Part shown: in pieces, positions 6,595-13,894 of the stretch
How the letters are laid out: every line of letters begins with the position of its first letter
How positions within the stretch are numbered: position 1 is the stretch's first letter
Origin: Puniceicoccaceae bacterium
GTDB lineage: Bacteria; Verrucomicrobiota; Verrucomicrobiia; Opitutales; Coraliomargaritaceae
Direction: 5' to 3'
Assembly (NCBI GenBank): GCA_003566795.1
Contig: PXBU01000054.1
Coordinates: forward strand, 1 to 14,162
DNA length: 14,162 nt
Position numbers and translations under genes: made by a program
Notes under the pieces: model-generated
Databases searched by the model: none
What the model saw: the letters and a program-made list of their open reading frames with translations, nothing else
What the model was told of the DNA's origin: nothing

Positions 6595-7815
6595 TCACCA
6601 GGGCGTCACTCGCTGCAACCACTGCGGGGTCTGCTCAAACGTGGGAGGTTCTCTGGGCAGACTCGGCCGCTCGACCTCCGGGTGTTCCAGCTCGACGGGT
6701 TCGATCCGTATGCGCGAGCGCTCATGCACACCGAGCCCAAGGCTCGCCGCGAAGGGCAACTGCTTCGGCAGAGGGTCGATCTCGGGAAAACCGTGCAGGC
6801 GCCGCATCGTGTTCATGCGGTCATACAGCAGCCGATCCAGAGCCACTGGATCACTGCTCATCCAAAGACGCGGTTCGGAACGGGTATAAATCGCGTTAAA
6901 CCGGGGCCCGCCAATGAACTGGAAGGCCTCCAGTGAAACAAAGTTGAGCACCAGCCGCTCGGCCAGCTCGGGAATAGCAGCAATCTCAGCCACAGCCGCC
7001 GAGGCCGTCGCATGGTTGACCAGAAAGCGGCGGCTATTGCTGACATTCCATAAAGTCGCATTCGTCAACACGCCATCGACGCCGAGTGATGGGTCGTCCA
7101 CCCCCACCGCCAGATTGATCCAGAAATCCACCTCAAACAGCAGCGGCGCAGGTAAAAAACTTTTTCGAGCGTCCGCTCCCTGCTCCAGCGAGTCCGGCAT
7201 CGCAGTCTCACGCATCCACCTGGGCTCCTGTTGCAGCGAAGGGGGCAGTGGGCTGTCATAAAACCAATCGGAATCGTAATAGGCATCGGTATTTAATGCG
7301 ATGACGCGGGCACCTTCGAAGCGGCTGCCAGATTTACTGGAACGGCTCAAAGACGGCATGATCCCCGCCACCCGCAAGTCATGTGCCGAATAGTCGACGA
7401 TATAAATCGCATCGCGGGCAAAACCACGGCTCTCCAGCGATGTAATCAAGGCCCGCAACAACGCGGTTGGGGTGCTCAATCCGGCTCCGCTGCGGGTATT
7501 TACCTTCAGTCCAACTTTGCCCCTTGCTCCAGGAACCAGCCGCTCATCCAGGGCCGCCTCATAAGCTGCCAACAGAGCTTCCACTTCCACCAGGTAGTCT
7601 GTCTCCCCGGCAAGATTGGCTTCCCACACCAGGCCCAACGGTGCTTTCGGCTTAAATTCCGCAGTTGCCGGCAACAAAATGCCCAGCAACAGAAACGTCC
7701 CAAACAGGCAGCAGCAGAACCTATCCACTTGACAGGCAAAGCCAAGCCGCGAAACTAAAAGCCTCCCATCGCTATCTCTTTTACGGTGCACGATTTGCAC
7801 GAAATTCCCAGTCAT
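6595..7815 (-). CDS. Secreted DUF362-domain protein
   Basis: From the ATG at 7815 this reads 406 residues. The N-terminus is unusually long before a hydrophobic signal segment (FCCCLFGTFLLLGILLPATA). An in-frame GTG at 7728-7726 would give a start directly before it (MDRFCCC...), so the true start may be there. The DUF362 pattern follows: VGLKVNTRSG near residue 105, a TPTALLRALITSLESRG helix, then IYIVDYSAHDLRVAG. Later come DFWINLAVGVDDPSLGVDGVLTN (split over a turn), a central NFVSLEAFQFIGGP segment and RLWMSSDPVALDRLLYD, the family's typical closing block. No CxxCxxC iron-sulfur motif is present, unlike DUF362 proteins fused to ferredoxin domains. The biochemical function of the family is not established; export to the periplasm is inferred from the signal segment. 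It lies upstream of the SNF2 gene on the same strand and divergent from the TPR lipoprotein. Confidence 0.78.
   Translation of the reverse strand: MTGNFVQIVHRKRDSDGRLLVSRLGFACQVDRFCCCLFGTFLLLGILLPATAEFKPKAPLGLVWEANLAGETDYLVEVEALLAAYEAALDERLVPGARGKVGLKVNTRSGAGLSTPTALLRALITSLESRGFARDAIYIVDYSAHDLRVAGIMPSLSRSSKSGSRFEGARVIALNTDAYYDSDWFYDSPLPPSLQQEPRWMRETAMPDSLEQGADARKSFLPAPLLFEVDFWINLAVGVDDPSLGVDGVLTNATLWNVSNSRRFLVNHATASAAVAEIAAIPELAERLVLNFVSLEAFQFIGGPRFNAIYTRSEPRLWMSSDPVALDRLLYDRMNTMRRLHGFPEIDPLPKQLPFAASLGLGVHERSRIRIEPVELEHPEVERPSLPREPPTFEQTPQWLQRVTPW
7786..7802. promoter_or_regulatory. Candidate operator in the divergent start region
   Basis: The heptamer TGCACGA occurs twice (7787-7793 and 7796-7802), a period of nine bases. 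In the same stretch GTGCA (7786-7790) and TGCAC (7796-7800) form a perfect inverted repeat with a five-base spacer. It ends 11 bases before the ATG of the TPR lipoprotein and lies upstream of the likely DUF362 start at 7728. This is a good position for a shared regulator site, but nothing beyond the symmetry supports it. Confidence 0.28.
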
Positions 7816-9463
7816 GTTTAACGCAACTCTCAAACGCTCCTTCTATATTTTCCTGACTGCGACATTGATTGGCCTGATGGGTTGCAGCAATCCGGAAGAA
7901 AAACGCGCCGAACAAATCGGGGCGGCGCTCCAATTTTCTCAGGATGGCGCTTATGAACGCGCGATTGAAATCCTGGAAGCGCTGGCGATCGACTATCCGA
8001 ACGACCCGCAGATTCTCAAGCTGATAGGACGCACCTATAGCAAAGATGGTGATTTCACCATGGCGGCTTTTTACCTGGAGCAGGCACAGCTGCAACAACC
8101 AGATGATGTCGAACTGCTCTACGAGACCTATCAGGCACTGGAGGCAGCGGGCCAACCCAATGGTGCCCTGCTGGAAAAATTGTCGGAAGTTTCAGTCGAG
8201 ACCATGACCAGCCAACTCTGGCTGCGACTCGGCCAATATCGCGCTGAAAATAATCGAACCGAATCGGCACTCGAAGCCTACCTCAAGGGAGTCGATCCGG
8301 ATAAGGCAACTCCTGCGCCAGAAACGGCGTCGGCGATCGGCCAGCTTTTTGCCCAGCTGGATAACCGGGCTCAAGCTAGCTATTGGTTCGAGATCGCCGC
8401 AGATAGCGACGACCCATCCGCACAGACCGCTTTGTTCGGTTTACTTGAGCTCCAACTCCAGCGGGAGAACTGGGCCGCCGCCGAGACAACAATTCAGCGC
8501 TTGGACACACAATTCCCCGGCGCGGTGGAAGCCAGCCGATGGAAGCAGGCCAGCGATCAAATCCAGCAATGGCGCGAAGCTCAAAACAGAATCAAAGCCA
8601 GACTCGCCGCCCAGGAAGCAGAAGCAAGCGAGGCCGCCGCAGCTGAAATTGCTGCGGCCGAAGCGGACGAAGCCCAAGCAGCCGAAGCAGCCGAAGGGAC
8701 TGTTGCCGGGGTAACAGATGACGCGAGCGGTAAAGCACTCGACATCGCTGATCTGGAAGCAGCCGAAGCACTGGCAGAACGCCCCGCCCAGGCGACTGAC
8801 GAGGAGGAAAGAACAATTACCTTCGACCCCGATATCTCCATCACCGCTGCTGACCCAGATCTGGGCGTCGACGTCAGTTTCGACGAGGCGGACATGGCGC
8901 CGGAGACTACCTTCAGCGTCGAAACCGAGGACGCGCCTGATACAGTGGAGAGCTTTCAGCCAGAGGAGTTATGGCCCGCGATTCGGCCGACGGAACGCAC
9001 CCGAACATTGGAAGAACTACTGGATGAAGCAACCGTCGCGGAGAGGAACCGTGACTTCAAGACTGCCATCCGCAAATATTGGGCCGCCATCAGTGTCGTC
9101 AACAACCGGGCTGATGTGTGGAACCTGCTGTCCCGCGCCTATCTCGTCGATGGCCAATTGGAGAACGCCGAAATCGCCGCCCTCGAATCCGTCCGGCTCG
9201 ATCCCCGGGAGGTGGCCTACACGCTCGACTTCCTCCGGGTGGCCCAGCGCTCCCGACCGCCAGAGGACTTCCTGGCCCAACTGGAAACGGCCTATGACCG
9301 CTTCCCCGCCAGCCCGGAAATCACGCTCTCGCTGGCGCGGGCGCACGAGCGCATCAGCCAAAACAACCGGGTCGCACGCAACCTCTACCTGCGCTTTATC
9401 GATATCGCACCGAATCATCCGCTGAGAACTGAGGCCGAAGCTGCTGCGGCACGGCTACGCTAG
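7814..9463 (+). CDS. TPR-repeat lipoprotein with Ala/Glu-rich linker
   Basis: This 549-residue protein starts with a type II signal peptide: the hydrophobic core ends in the lipobox LMGC, lipidating Cys24, so it should be anchored to the membrane from the periplasmic side. The residue after Cys is Ser, which favours outer-membrane sorting if the organism follows the E. coli Lol rule. Residues 30-250 contain several TPR helical pairs (for example GAYERAIEILEALAIDYPND and DGDFTMAAFYLEQAQLQQPD). Residues about 255-295 are an Ala/Glu-rich, probably helical segment, followed by an acidic, disordered-looking stretch to about 385. Residues 395-549 hold a second TPR block (NRDFKTAIRKYWAAI, GQLENAEIAALESVRLDP). 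TPR proteins act as scaffolds; the partner is unknown. The lipobox position supports the ATG at 7814. dnaG starts 25 bases downstream, suggesting co-transcription. Confidence 0.82.
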   Translation: MFNATLKRSFYIFLTATLIGLMGCSNPEEKRAEQIGAALQFSQDGAYERAIEILEALAIDYPNDPQILKLIGRTYSKDGDFTMAAFYLEQAQLQQPDDVELLYETYQALEAAGQPNGALLEKLSEVSVETMTSQLWLRLGQYRAENNRTESALEAYLKGVDPDKATPAPETASAIGQLFAQLDNRAQASYWFEIAADSDDPSAQTALFGLLELQLQRENWAAAETTIQRLDTQFPGAVEASRWKQASDQIQQWREAQNRIKARLAAQEAEASEAAAAEIAAAEADEAQAAEAAEGTVAGVTDDASGKALDIADLEAAEALAERPAQATDEEERTITFDPDISITAADPDLGVDVSFDEADMAPETTFSVETEDAPDTVESFQPEELWPAIRPTERTRTLEELLDEATVAERNRDFKTAIRKYWAAISVVNNRADVWNLLSRAYLVDGQLENAEIAALESVRLDPREVAYTLDFLRVAQRSRPPEDFLAQLETAYDRFPASPEITLSLARAHERISQNNRVARNLYLRFIDIAPNHPLRTEAEAAAARLR

Positions 9464-9488
9464 GCTCACTGCTACTTCCCACACTTCC

Positions 9489-11309
9489 GTGCCAAGAGTC
9501 GCGCAAAAGTCGATCGAAGCGATCAAGCACCAAGTCAACTTGGTCGATATCGTCTCGCCCTACGTCCAGCTAAAACGCGCGGGGCGCTCGTGGAAAGGAC
9601 TGAGCCCCTTTACCACCGAAAAGACGCCCTCCTTCTACGTGCATCCGGACCGCGGTTTCTTCAAATGCTTCAGCACCGGTGAAGGCGGCGACTGTTTCAG
9701 CTTCGTGATGAAAATGGAGAACCTCGAATTCTCCGAGGCGATCGAATTCATCGCCAAAAAGTTCAACATCACGCTCGAATACGAGGCAGGTGGCCCCTCA
9801 CGGGAGGAAATGTCCCTGCGTAAACAAATCTTTGAGCTGCACGAACTGGCCTGCAACTGGTTCCACCAGCAACTGCTCCAATCTGAGGAGGCCAGTCCTG
9901 TCCGAACTTATTGGAAGGAACAACGCGGCTTTACCGGTGAGACTGCCAAGGAATTCAAGATCGGCTATGCGCCGGTTGCACCGGATGCCTTGGCCATGTA
10001 TTGCAAAACCAAAGGCGTCTCGACCGCTGCCATGCACCAATCGGGCCTGTTTTTTGCACGTGACCGGGAAGAAGTGCATGCCAATTTCAAATCCCGCTTT
10101 CGTGGGCGACTGATGATTCCAATCCGCGATGTGCAGGGACGGGTGGTCGCTTTTACCGCGCGCCAACTCGAACAGACCCCGCCGGATGATCCTGCCCGTG
10201 AGGCCAAATACATCAACTCACCGGAGACCCCCATCTTCCACAAGGGGCGCATCCTGTTTGGCCTCGACCACGCCCGCACCCACCTAAAAGAGGGCGACAG
10301 CTTCCTGCTGGTTGAGGGCCAGCTCGATGCCATCCGCTGCTGGACGGTGGGGCTACATACCGCCGTTGCCCCCCAGGGCACAGCCATTACCGCAGAGCAG
10401 TTAGCCTTACTCAGTCGCTACGAGCCGGCTTATGTTGAATGTCTGCTGGACGGTGATTCGGCAGGCCGCAAAGCCGCGCTCAGTGCCTTACCACTCGCTT
10501 TTAAAGCTGGGCTCGAGTTCCGCTTCCTACTTTTACCCGAAAAGGAGGACCCCGATGACTTGCTCCGACAGCAAGGAGCGGCCGCCCTCGAATCTTTGCG
10601 CCAAACTGCCAAATCTGCGATCGAACTGAGTGTTGCCGAGAGCTTACCTAATGATCGTATTCCAGGCACCCACGACAAAAGTATCGCGCTGCGCAACATC
10701 TACGAGCTCCTGGTCCACGTGCCCTCAGAGGTCGCGCGGGAAGACTATCTCCAAACCGCTGCCCGCCTCCTTAAGGTGGATCCACAGGCCGCATTAAGTG
10801 ACTACCATACCGCGCTGCGGCAACGACGTCACACCCATCGCCCGCACGAAGAGAGCCCGTCACCGACGACAAGTGGAGACGCGCTATTGACACAAGCGAC
10901 ATGGGAGCTACTTTGGCTCGTTTTAAATCATCCTGAATACGTAAAAGCAGTTTCCGAACTAATTGAATACGAGTGGATTAACAAAGATACGCCAGCAGCT
11001 CGCATGCTTTCCAGGATCATTGCCGAGCTCCGCGAAGGCATGATTCATGATGGTAGCGACATTGAACAACTTTTCGACAGTCCAGAAGACCGCCAGCTGC
11101 TAGCCGATATTCACACGCGTGACCTTGAAGTCGAAGAACCCGAAAAACAAATCGAAAAATGTCTCAATCAACTGCGTCGCAAACATCACGAATACCGCGT
11201 CACTGAACTCGAACAAAGCATACATAACGCCGCAGCCGACCAACGAATCAGACTCATGCAGGAGCGCAAGCAGCTAGTCGCCGCACTCTCCAAACCTTTG
11301 GAACTCTGA
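9489..11309 (+). CDS. dnaG: DNA primase DnaG with a degenerate zinc-binding domain
   Basis: DnaG makes RNA primers at the replication fork with the DnaB helicase. The 606-residue protein (E. coli: 581) starts with GTG at 9489. The N-terminal CHC2 domain is recognisable (KGLSPFTTEKTPSF, FKCFSTGEGGD). However, the ligands equivalent to E. coli Cys40, His43, Cys61 and Cys64 are here Ser39, Thr42, Cys60 and Thr63, so zinc can hardly be bound. The polymerase core is normal: FRGRLMIPIRDVQGRVVAFTAR (split, residues 204-225), YINSPETPIFHKG (241-253), and the TOPRIM metal residues in VEGQLDAI (Glu276), LLDGDSAG (Asp321, Asp323) and DPDD (354-357). Residues about 465-606 are the helical C-terminal domain that would contact DnaB. 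It sits between the TPR lipoprotein (25 bases) and rpoD (44 bases), the dnaG-rpoD order of the macromolecular-synthesis operon. There is no Shine-Dalgarno sequence. Confidence 0.96.
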   Translation: MPRVAQKSIEAIKHQVNLVDIVSPYVQLKRAGRSWKGLSPFTTEKTPSFYVHPDRGFFKCFSTGEGGDCFSFVMKMENLEFSEAIEFIAKKFNITLEYEAGGPSREEMSLRKQIFELHELACNWFHQQLLQSEEASPVRTYWKEQRGFTGETAKEFKIGYAPVAPDALAMYCKTKGVSTAAMHQSGLFFARDREEVHANFKSRFRGRLMIPIRDVQGRVVAFTARQLEQTPPDDPAREAKYINSPETPIFHKGRILFGLDHARTHLKEGDSFLLVEGQLDAIRCWTVGLHTAVAPQGTAITAEQLALLSRYEPAYVECLLDGDSAGRKAALSALPLAFKAGLEFRFLLLPEKEDPDDLLRQQGAAALESLRQTAKSAIELSVAESLPNDRIPGTHDKSIALRNIYELLVHVPSEVAREDYLQTAARLLKVDPQAALSDYHTALRQRRHTHRPHEESPSPTTSGDALLTQATWELLWLVLNHPEYVKAVSELIEYEWINKDTPAARMLSRIIAELREGMIHDGSDIEQLFDSPEDRQLLADIHTRDLEVEEPEKQIEKCLNQLRRKHHEYRVTELEQSIHNAAADQRIRLMQERKQLVAALSKPLEL

Positions 11310-11310
11310 A

Positions 11311-11323
11311 AACCTCCCAGGTT
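11311..11323 (+). other. Small hairpin between dnaG and rpoD
   Basis: AACCT and AGGTT pair perfectly around a CCC loop, starting two bases after the dnaG stop. No U-run follows, so termination is unlikely. A processing or stability role, as known for the dnaG-rpoD junction in E. coli, is possible but speculative. Confidence 0.2.
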
Positions 11324-11353
11324 CTCAATACCTTTCTCAACAAACACCAAACT

Positions 11354-11683
11354 ATGCCAGCCGCAAAAAAGAAAACCGCCAAAAAGACCGCGACCAAGAC
11401 CGCTGTTAAAAAGAAAGCGCCTGCTAAAAAGGTCGCTTCCAAGCAGACAGTGAAAAAAGCCGCCTCGAAAGCAGCCACTGTGGTGCCTGCCAAGAAGAAA
11501 ACAGCTTCAAAAAAAATCGCCAAGAAAACTGCGGCAAAGAAAGTGGCTAAAAAGGCTACCAAAAAAGCAGTAAAACCGGTTGCCAAAAAAGCAGTGAAGA
11601 AAGCTGCGAAGCGGCCCGCGAAGAAAGCCGCTAAGACCGCCGCCCCCAAGCCTGCGGCGAAAGCAACTGCTGCGAAAAAAGCG
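11354..11683 (+). repeat. Low-complexity Lys/Ala-codon repeat region inside rpoD
   Basis: These 330 bases encode residues 1-110 of RpoD and consist largely of AAG/AAA and GCN codons in irregular short units (AAGAAA, AAAAAAGC and similar). Synonymous codons vary between units, so this is an old, selected protein repeat and not a recent DNA slippage product. The opposite strand is open over the same stretch only because of this composition. Confidence 0.75.
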
Positions 11684-13441
11684 CCCTCCAGCGAGGAGAA
11701 CGACCCCAAAGTCGAAGCCGCCACCAAAAAGATTGGCCGGAAACGCAAACTGAGCACCAAGGCACAGGAAAAACTGAACGAGCGGATTCGCAACCTAATC
11801 CGCCTCTCGAAAGAACAAAGCTTCCTGACCTATAAGGACATCAACAAGGCGCTCCCCGAATCCGTCAACAATCCGGAGGAAATTGAGAATGTCATCTCCA
11901 TCCTCCAAAACCTGGAGGTCGACATCCTGGATGATTCCGAGGTTGAGGCCTTCAAAGCACGCCAGGAAGAGAGCGAGGAAAAGGAAGTCCGGAGTTCACA
12001 GAATGATATTCTCGATGATCCAGTCCGCATGTATCTCAAGCAGATGGGACAAGTGCCCCTGCTTACCCGGGAAGAGGAAGTCGCTATTTCAAAACGCATC
12101 GAAAAGGCTGAACTCCGTGCCCAGGATGCCCTCTTCTCCACCGCGCTGACTCTCGAATTTCAAAACAACGTGGTGGAGAAACTTCTCAACCGCGAGGAGC
12201 GCTTTGATCGTGTCGTGCTGGATAAGAAAATCGAGAGTCGCGAAGCTTATTTCAACAGCCTGCCCAAGCTACTCGCTGAGGCCCACAAGCTGGGCGAGCG
12301 CATCTATGCCGCGTGGGACAGCTATCAGAACGCGTCCAATGAGTCGAATGCGAAACGAGCACGCACGCGGATGAAAAAATACGAGGAGGCGCTGCGCAAG
12401 GTGCTGCGCAAATACTGCATTAAACTCAAATGCTTCGAGGATTTTCTTAATAACCTCAACCCGGTTTACCGCGAGATCAGCAACCTTTTCGACGATCTGG
12501 AAGCGGCCAATCAGGTCTCGGCCCGGCGCCGTAAAAAGGTCGATGTCAAGGCGGTCAACAAGCGGCTCGATCAACTCAAAGTCGAGTTCAAGATGGAGCC
12601 TGCCGAGTTCCGCGATATCATCCGGGAGGTGCGCATCGGTTTGCGCGAAGCACACAAAGCAAAAACAGAAATGGTCGAAGCCAACCTGCGTCTGGTCATT
12701 TCCATCGCCAAGAAATACACCAACCGCGGACTCTCGTTTCTCGACCTGATCCAGGAGGGCAACATGGGCCTGATGAAAGCGGTTGAGAAATTTGAGTATC
12801 GCCGGGGCTACAAATTCTCCACCTATGCGACCTGGTGGATCCGGCAGGCCATTACCCGTTCGATCGCCGACCAGGCCCGCACGATCCGCATCCCGGTCCA
12901 CATGATCGAGACCCTCAATAAAGTCATGCAGGTCCAAAAACAACTCCTGCAAGAGCTGGGCCACGAACCTACCGCGGAAGAGGTTGCGGATGAGATGCGC
13001 CTCCCACTGGAGCGCGTCCAGGCCATCATGAAGATGGCGCAGCAACCGATCTCCCTGCAGAGTCCAGTCGGTGATTCCGACGACACCAACTTTGGTGACT
13101 TCATCGAAGACAAGGGTGCCGAAAATCCCTATGACATGACAGCCTACAGCCTGCTGCGGGAGAAAATCACCGACGTGCTCGATTCCTTGACCGAGCGCGA
13201 GCGCCGGGTGCTGTCCCTGCGCTTTGGTCTGATCGACGGCTACTCCCGCACGCTGGAGGAGGTGGGTCGCCAGTTTAAGGTCACGCGCGAACGTATTCGC
13301 CAAATCGAAGCCAAGGCGCTACGAAAAATGCGCCACCCCACTCGTATCCGTCAGCTGCATGGATTCTTTGAGGGTGATCTTAACCTTGAAAAACCAGGAA
13401 TGGACAGTATCAAACGCGAACACGAACAATCCAAAAAATAA
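11354..13441 (+). CDS. rpoD: Primary sigma factor RpoD (sigma-70) with histone-H1-like N-terminal tail
   Basis: RpoD directs RNA polymerase to housekeeping promoters. The 695-residue protein has all group 1 parts. Region 1.1 is about residues 145-195 (EQSFLTYKDINKALPE). Region 1.2 is about 219-250 (DDPVRMYLKQMGQVPLL). A non-conserved insert spans about 255-430. Region 2 is 440-525 (NLRLVISIAKKYTNRGLSF, EYRRGYKFSTYATWWIRQAI), region 3 is about 526-590, and region 4 ends with the helix-turn-helix TLEEVGRQFKVTRERIRQIE (633-652). Ahead of region 1.1, residues 1-113 are almost only Lys, Ala, Thr, Val and Pro. I count 41 Lys in the first 110 residues and no Asp or Glu before Glu114, with KKA/KKAAK-type repeats as in histone H1 C-terminal tails. 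The reading frame is continuous from the ATG at 11354, and no other start precedes region 1.1 so naturally. It follows dnaG by 44 bases. Confidence 0.97.
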   Translation: MPAAKKKTAKKTATKTAVKKKAPAKKVASKQTVKKAASKAATVVPAKKKTASKKIAKKTAAKKVAKKATKKAVKPVAKKAVKKAAKRPAKKAAKTAAPKPAAKATAAKKAPSSEENDPKVEAATKKIGRKRKLSTKAQEKLNERIRNLIRLSKEQSFLTYKDINKALPESVNNPEEIENVISILQNLEVDILDDSEVEAFKARQEESEEKEVRSSQNDILDDPVRMYLKQMGQVPLLTREEEVAISKRIEKAELRAQDALFSTALTLEFQNNVVEKLLNREERFDRVVLDKKIESREAYFNSLPKLLAEAHKLGERIYAAWDSYQNASNESNAKRARTRMKKYEEALRKVLRKYCIKLKCFEDFLNNLNPVYREISNLFDDLEAANQVSARRRKKVDVKAVNKRLDQLKVEFKMEPAEFRDIIREVRIGLREAHKAKTEMVEANLRLVISIAKKYTNRGLSFLDLIQEGNMGLMKAVEKFEYRRGYKFSTYATWWIRQAITRSIADQARTIRIPVHMIETLNKVMQVQKQLLQELGHEPTAEEVADEMRLPLERVQAIMKMAQQPISLQSPVGDSDDTNFGDFIEDKGAENPYDMTAYSLLREKITDVLDSLTERERRVLSLRFGLIDGYSRTLEEVGRQFKVTRERIRQIEAKALRKMRHPTRIRQLHGFFEGDLNLEKPGMDSIKREHEQSKK

Positions 13442-13445
13442 TCCC

Positions 13446-13853
13446 TTGAAAACAACAATCCAACTACTTCTTGCGCTTCCTGCCATTTTGATGATCGCTG
13501 CTTGCGGTGATCTCACCGAACCGCGCGTCACCGAAGGCACTCAAACCGAGGGATCTACGCCGATGGGCGAGACGAGCCCGGTCGAAAGCAGGGCCACGAT
13601 TGTTCATGTCAATCATCGCGATCGGGTTGCAACTTTGCGCAATGGCCACACATTCGAAGAAAATGAATTTCTTATTGCCACAGATCGTGAGGGCGAGCAG
13701 ACTGGGATACTCAAAGCTCTGCCCCACCGCCCCGTTGGGCTTCGCATCGTTGAAATCCTGGAAGGTTCGCCCAACATCAACGATGCCATCAGTTCAGCCA
13801 GCACATCAGAAGCAAATCGACTAGCGGAGATCTATCCTGACGCGGAAGAATGA
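13446..13853 (+). CDS. Small lipoprotein of unknown function, TTG start
   Basis: I place the start at the TTG at 13446, four bases after the rpoD stop, because it directly precedes a lipoprotein signal: MKTTIQLLLALPAILMIAAC with the lipobox IAAC and lipidated Cys20. An in-frame ATG at 13359 lies inside rpoD and would put 29 non-hydrophobic residues in front of the signal, so it is unlikely. The 135-residue product has a Ser/Thr/Glu-rich, probably flexible linker to about residue 50, then a compact part with alternating strands (RATIVHVNHRDRVATLRNG, GLRIVEILEGSPNINDAI). This resembles the small beta-rich domain of uncharacterised verrucomicrobial proteins, by recollection only. It ends in an acidic tail. 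The spacing suggests translational coupling to rpoD. It would be anchored on the periplasmic side of a membrane. No family is assigned with confidence. Confidence 0.68.
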   Translation: MKTTIQLLLALPAILMIAACGDLTEPRVTEGTQTEGSTPMGETSPVESRATIVHVNHRDRVATLRNGHTFEENEFLIATDREGEQTGILKALPHRPVGLRIVEILEGSPNINDAISSASTSEANRLAEIYPDAEE

Positions 13854-13894
13854 CGAAATAAAAAAATCCATTAAACCAACAAAAGATTAACGCC

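Noticed and set aside
8601..8700. Possible tandem DNA repeat in the Ala/Glu-rich part of the TPR gene
   Set aside because: The GCC/GAA codons recur irregularly without a fixed unit, so it is protein-level low complexity and not a DNA tandem array.
11311..11323. Intrinsic terminator between dnaG and rpoD
   Set aside because: The stem has only five base pairs and no U-run follows. It is kept only as a small hairpin of unknown use.
11254..11793. Hydrophobic 179-codon open frame opposite the RpoD tail, looking like a membrane protein
   Set aside because: The Phe/Ala/Val-rich translation is the mirror of Lys/Ala codons on the other strand, so it is an artefact of low complexity.
12269..13303. 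Open frame of 344 codons on the minus strand opposite rpoD
   Set aside because: It lies fully antisense to the strongly conserved sigma regions. Its translation shows no recognisable motif and is explained by the codon composition of rpoD.
13359..13445. Upstream ATG at 13359 as the start of the small lipoprotein
   Set aside because: It lies inside rpoD and would put 29 polar residues before the lipoprotein signal. The TTG at 13446 fits the signal and the operon spacing better.
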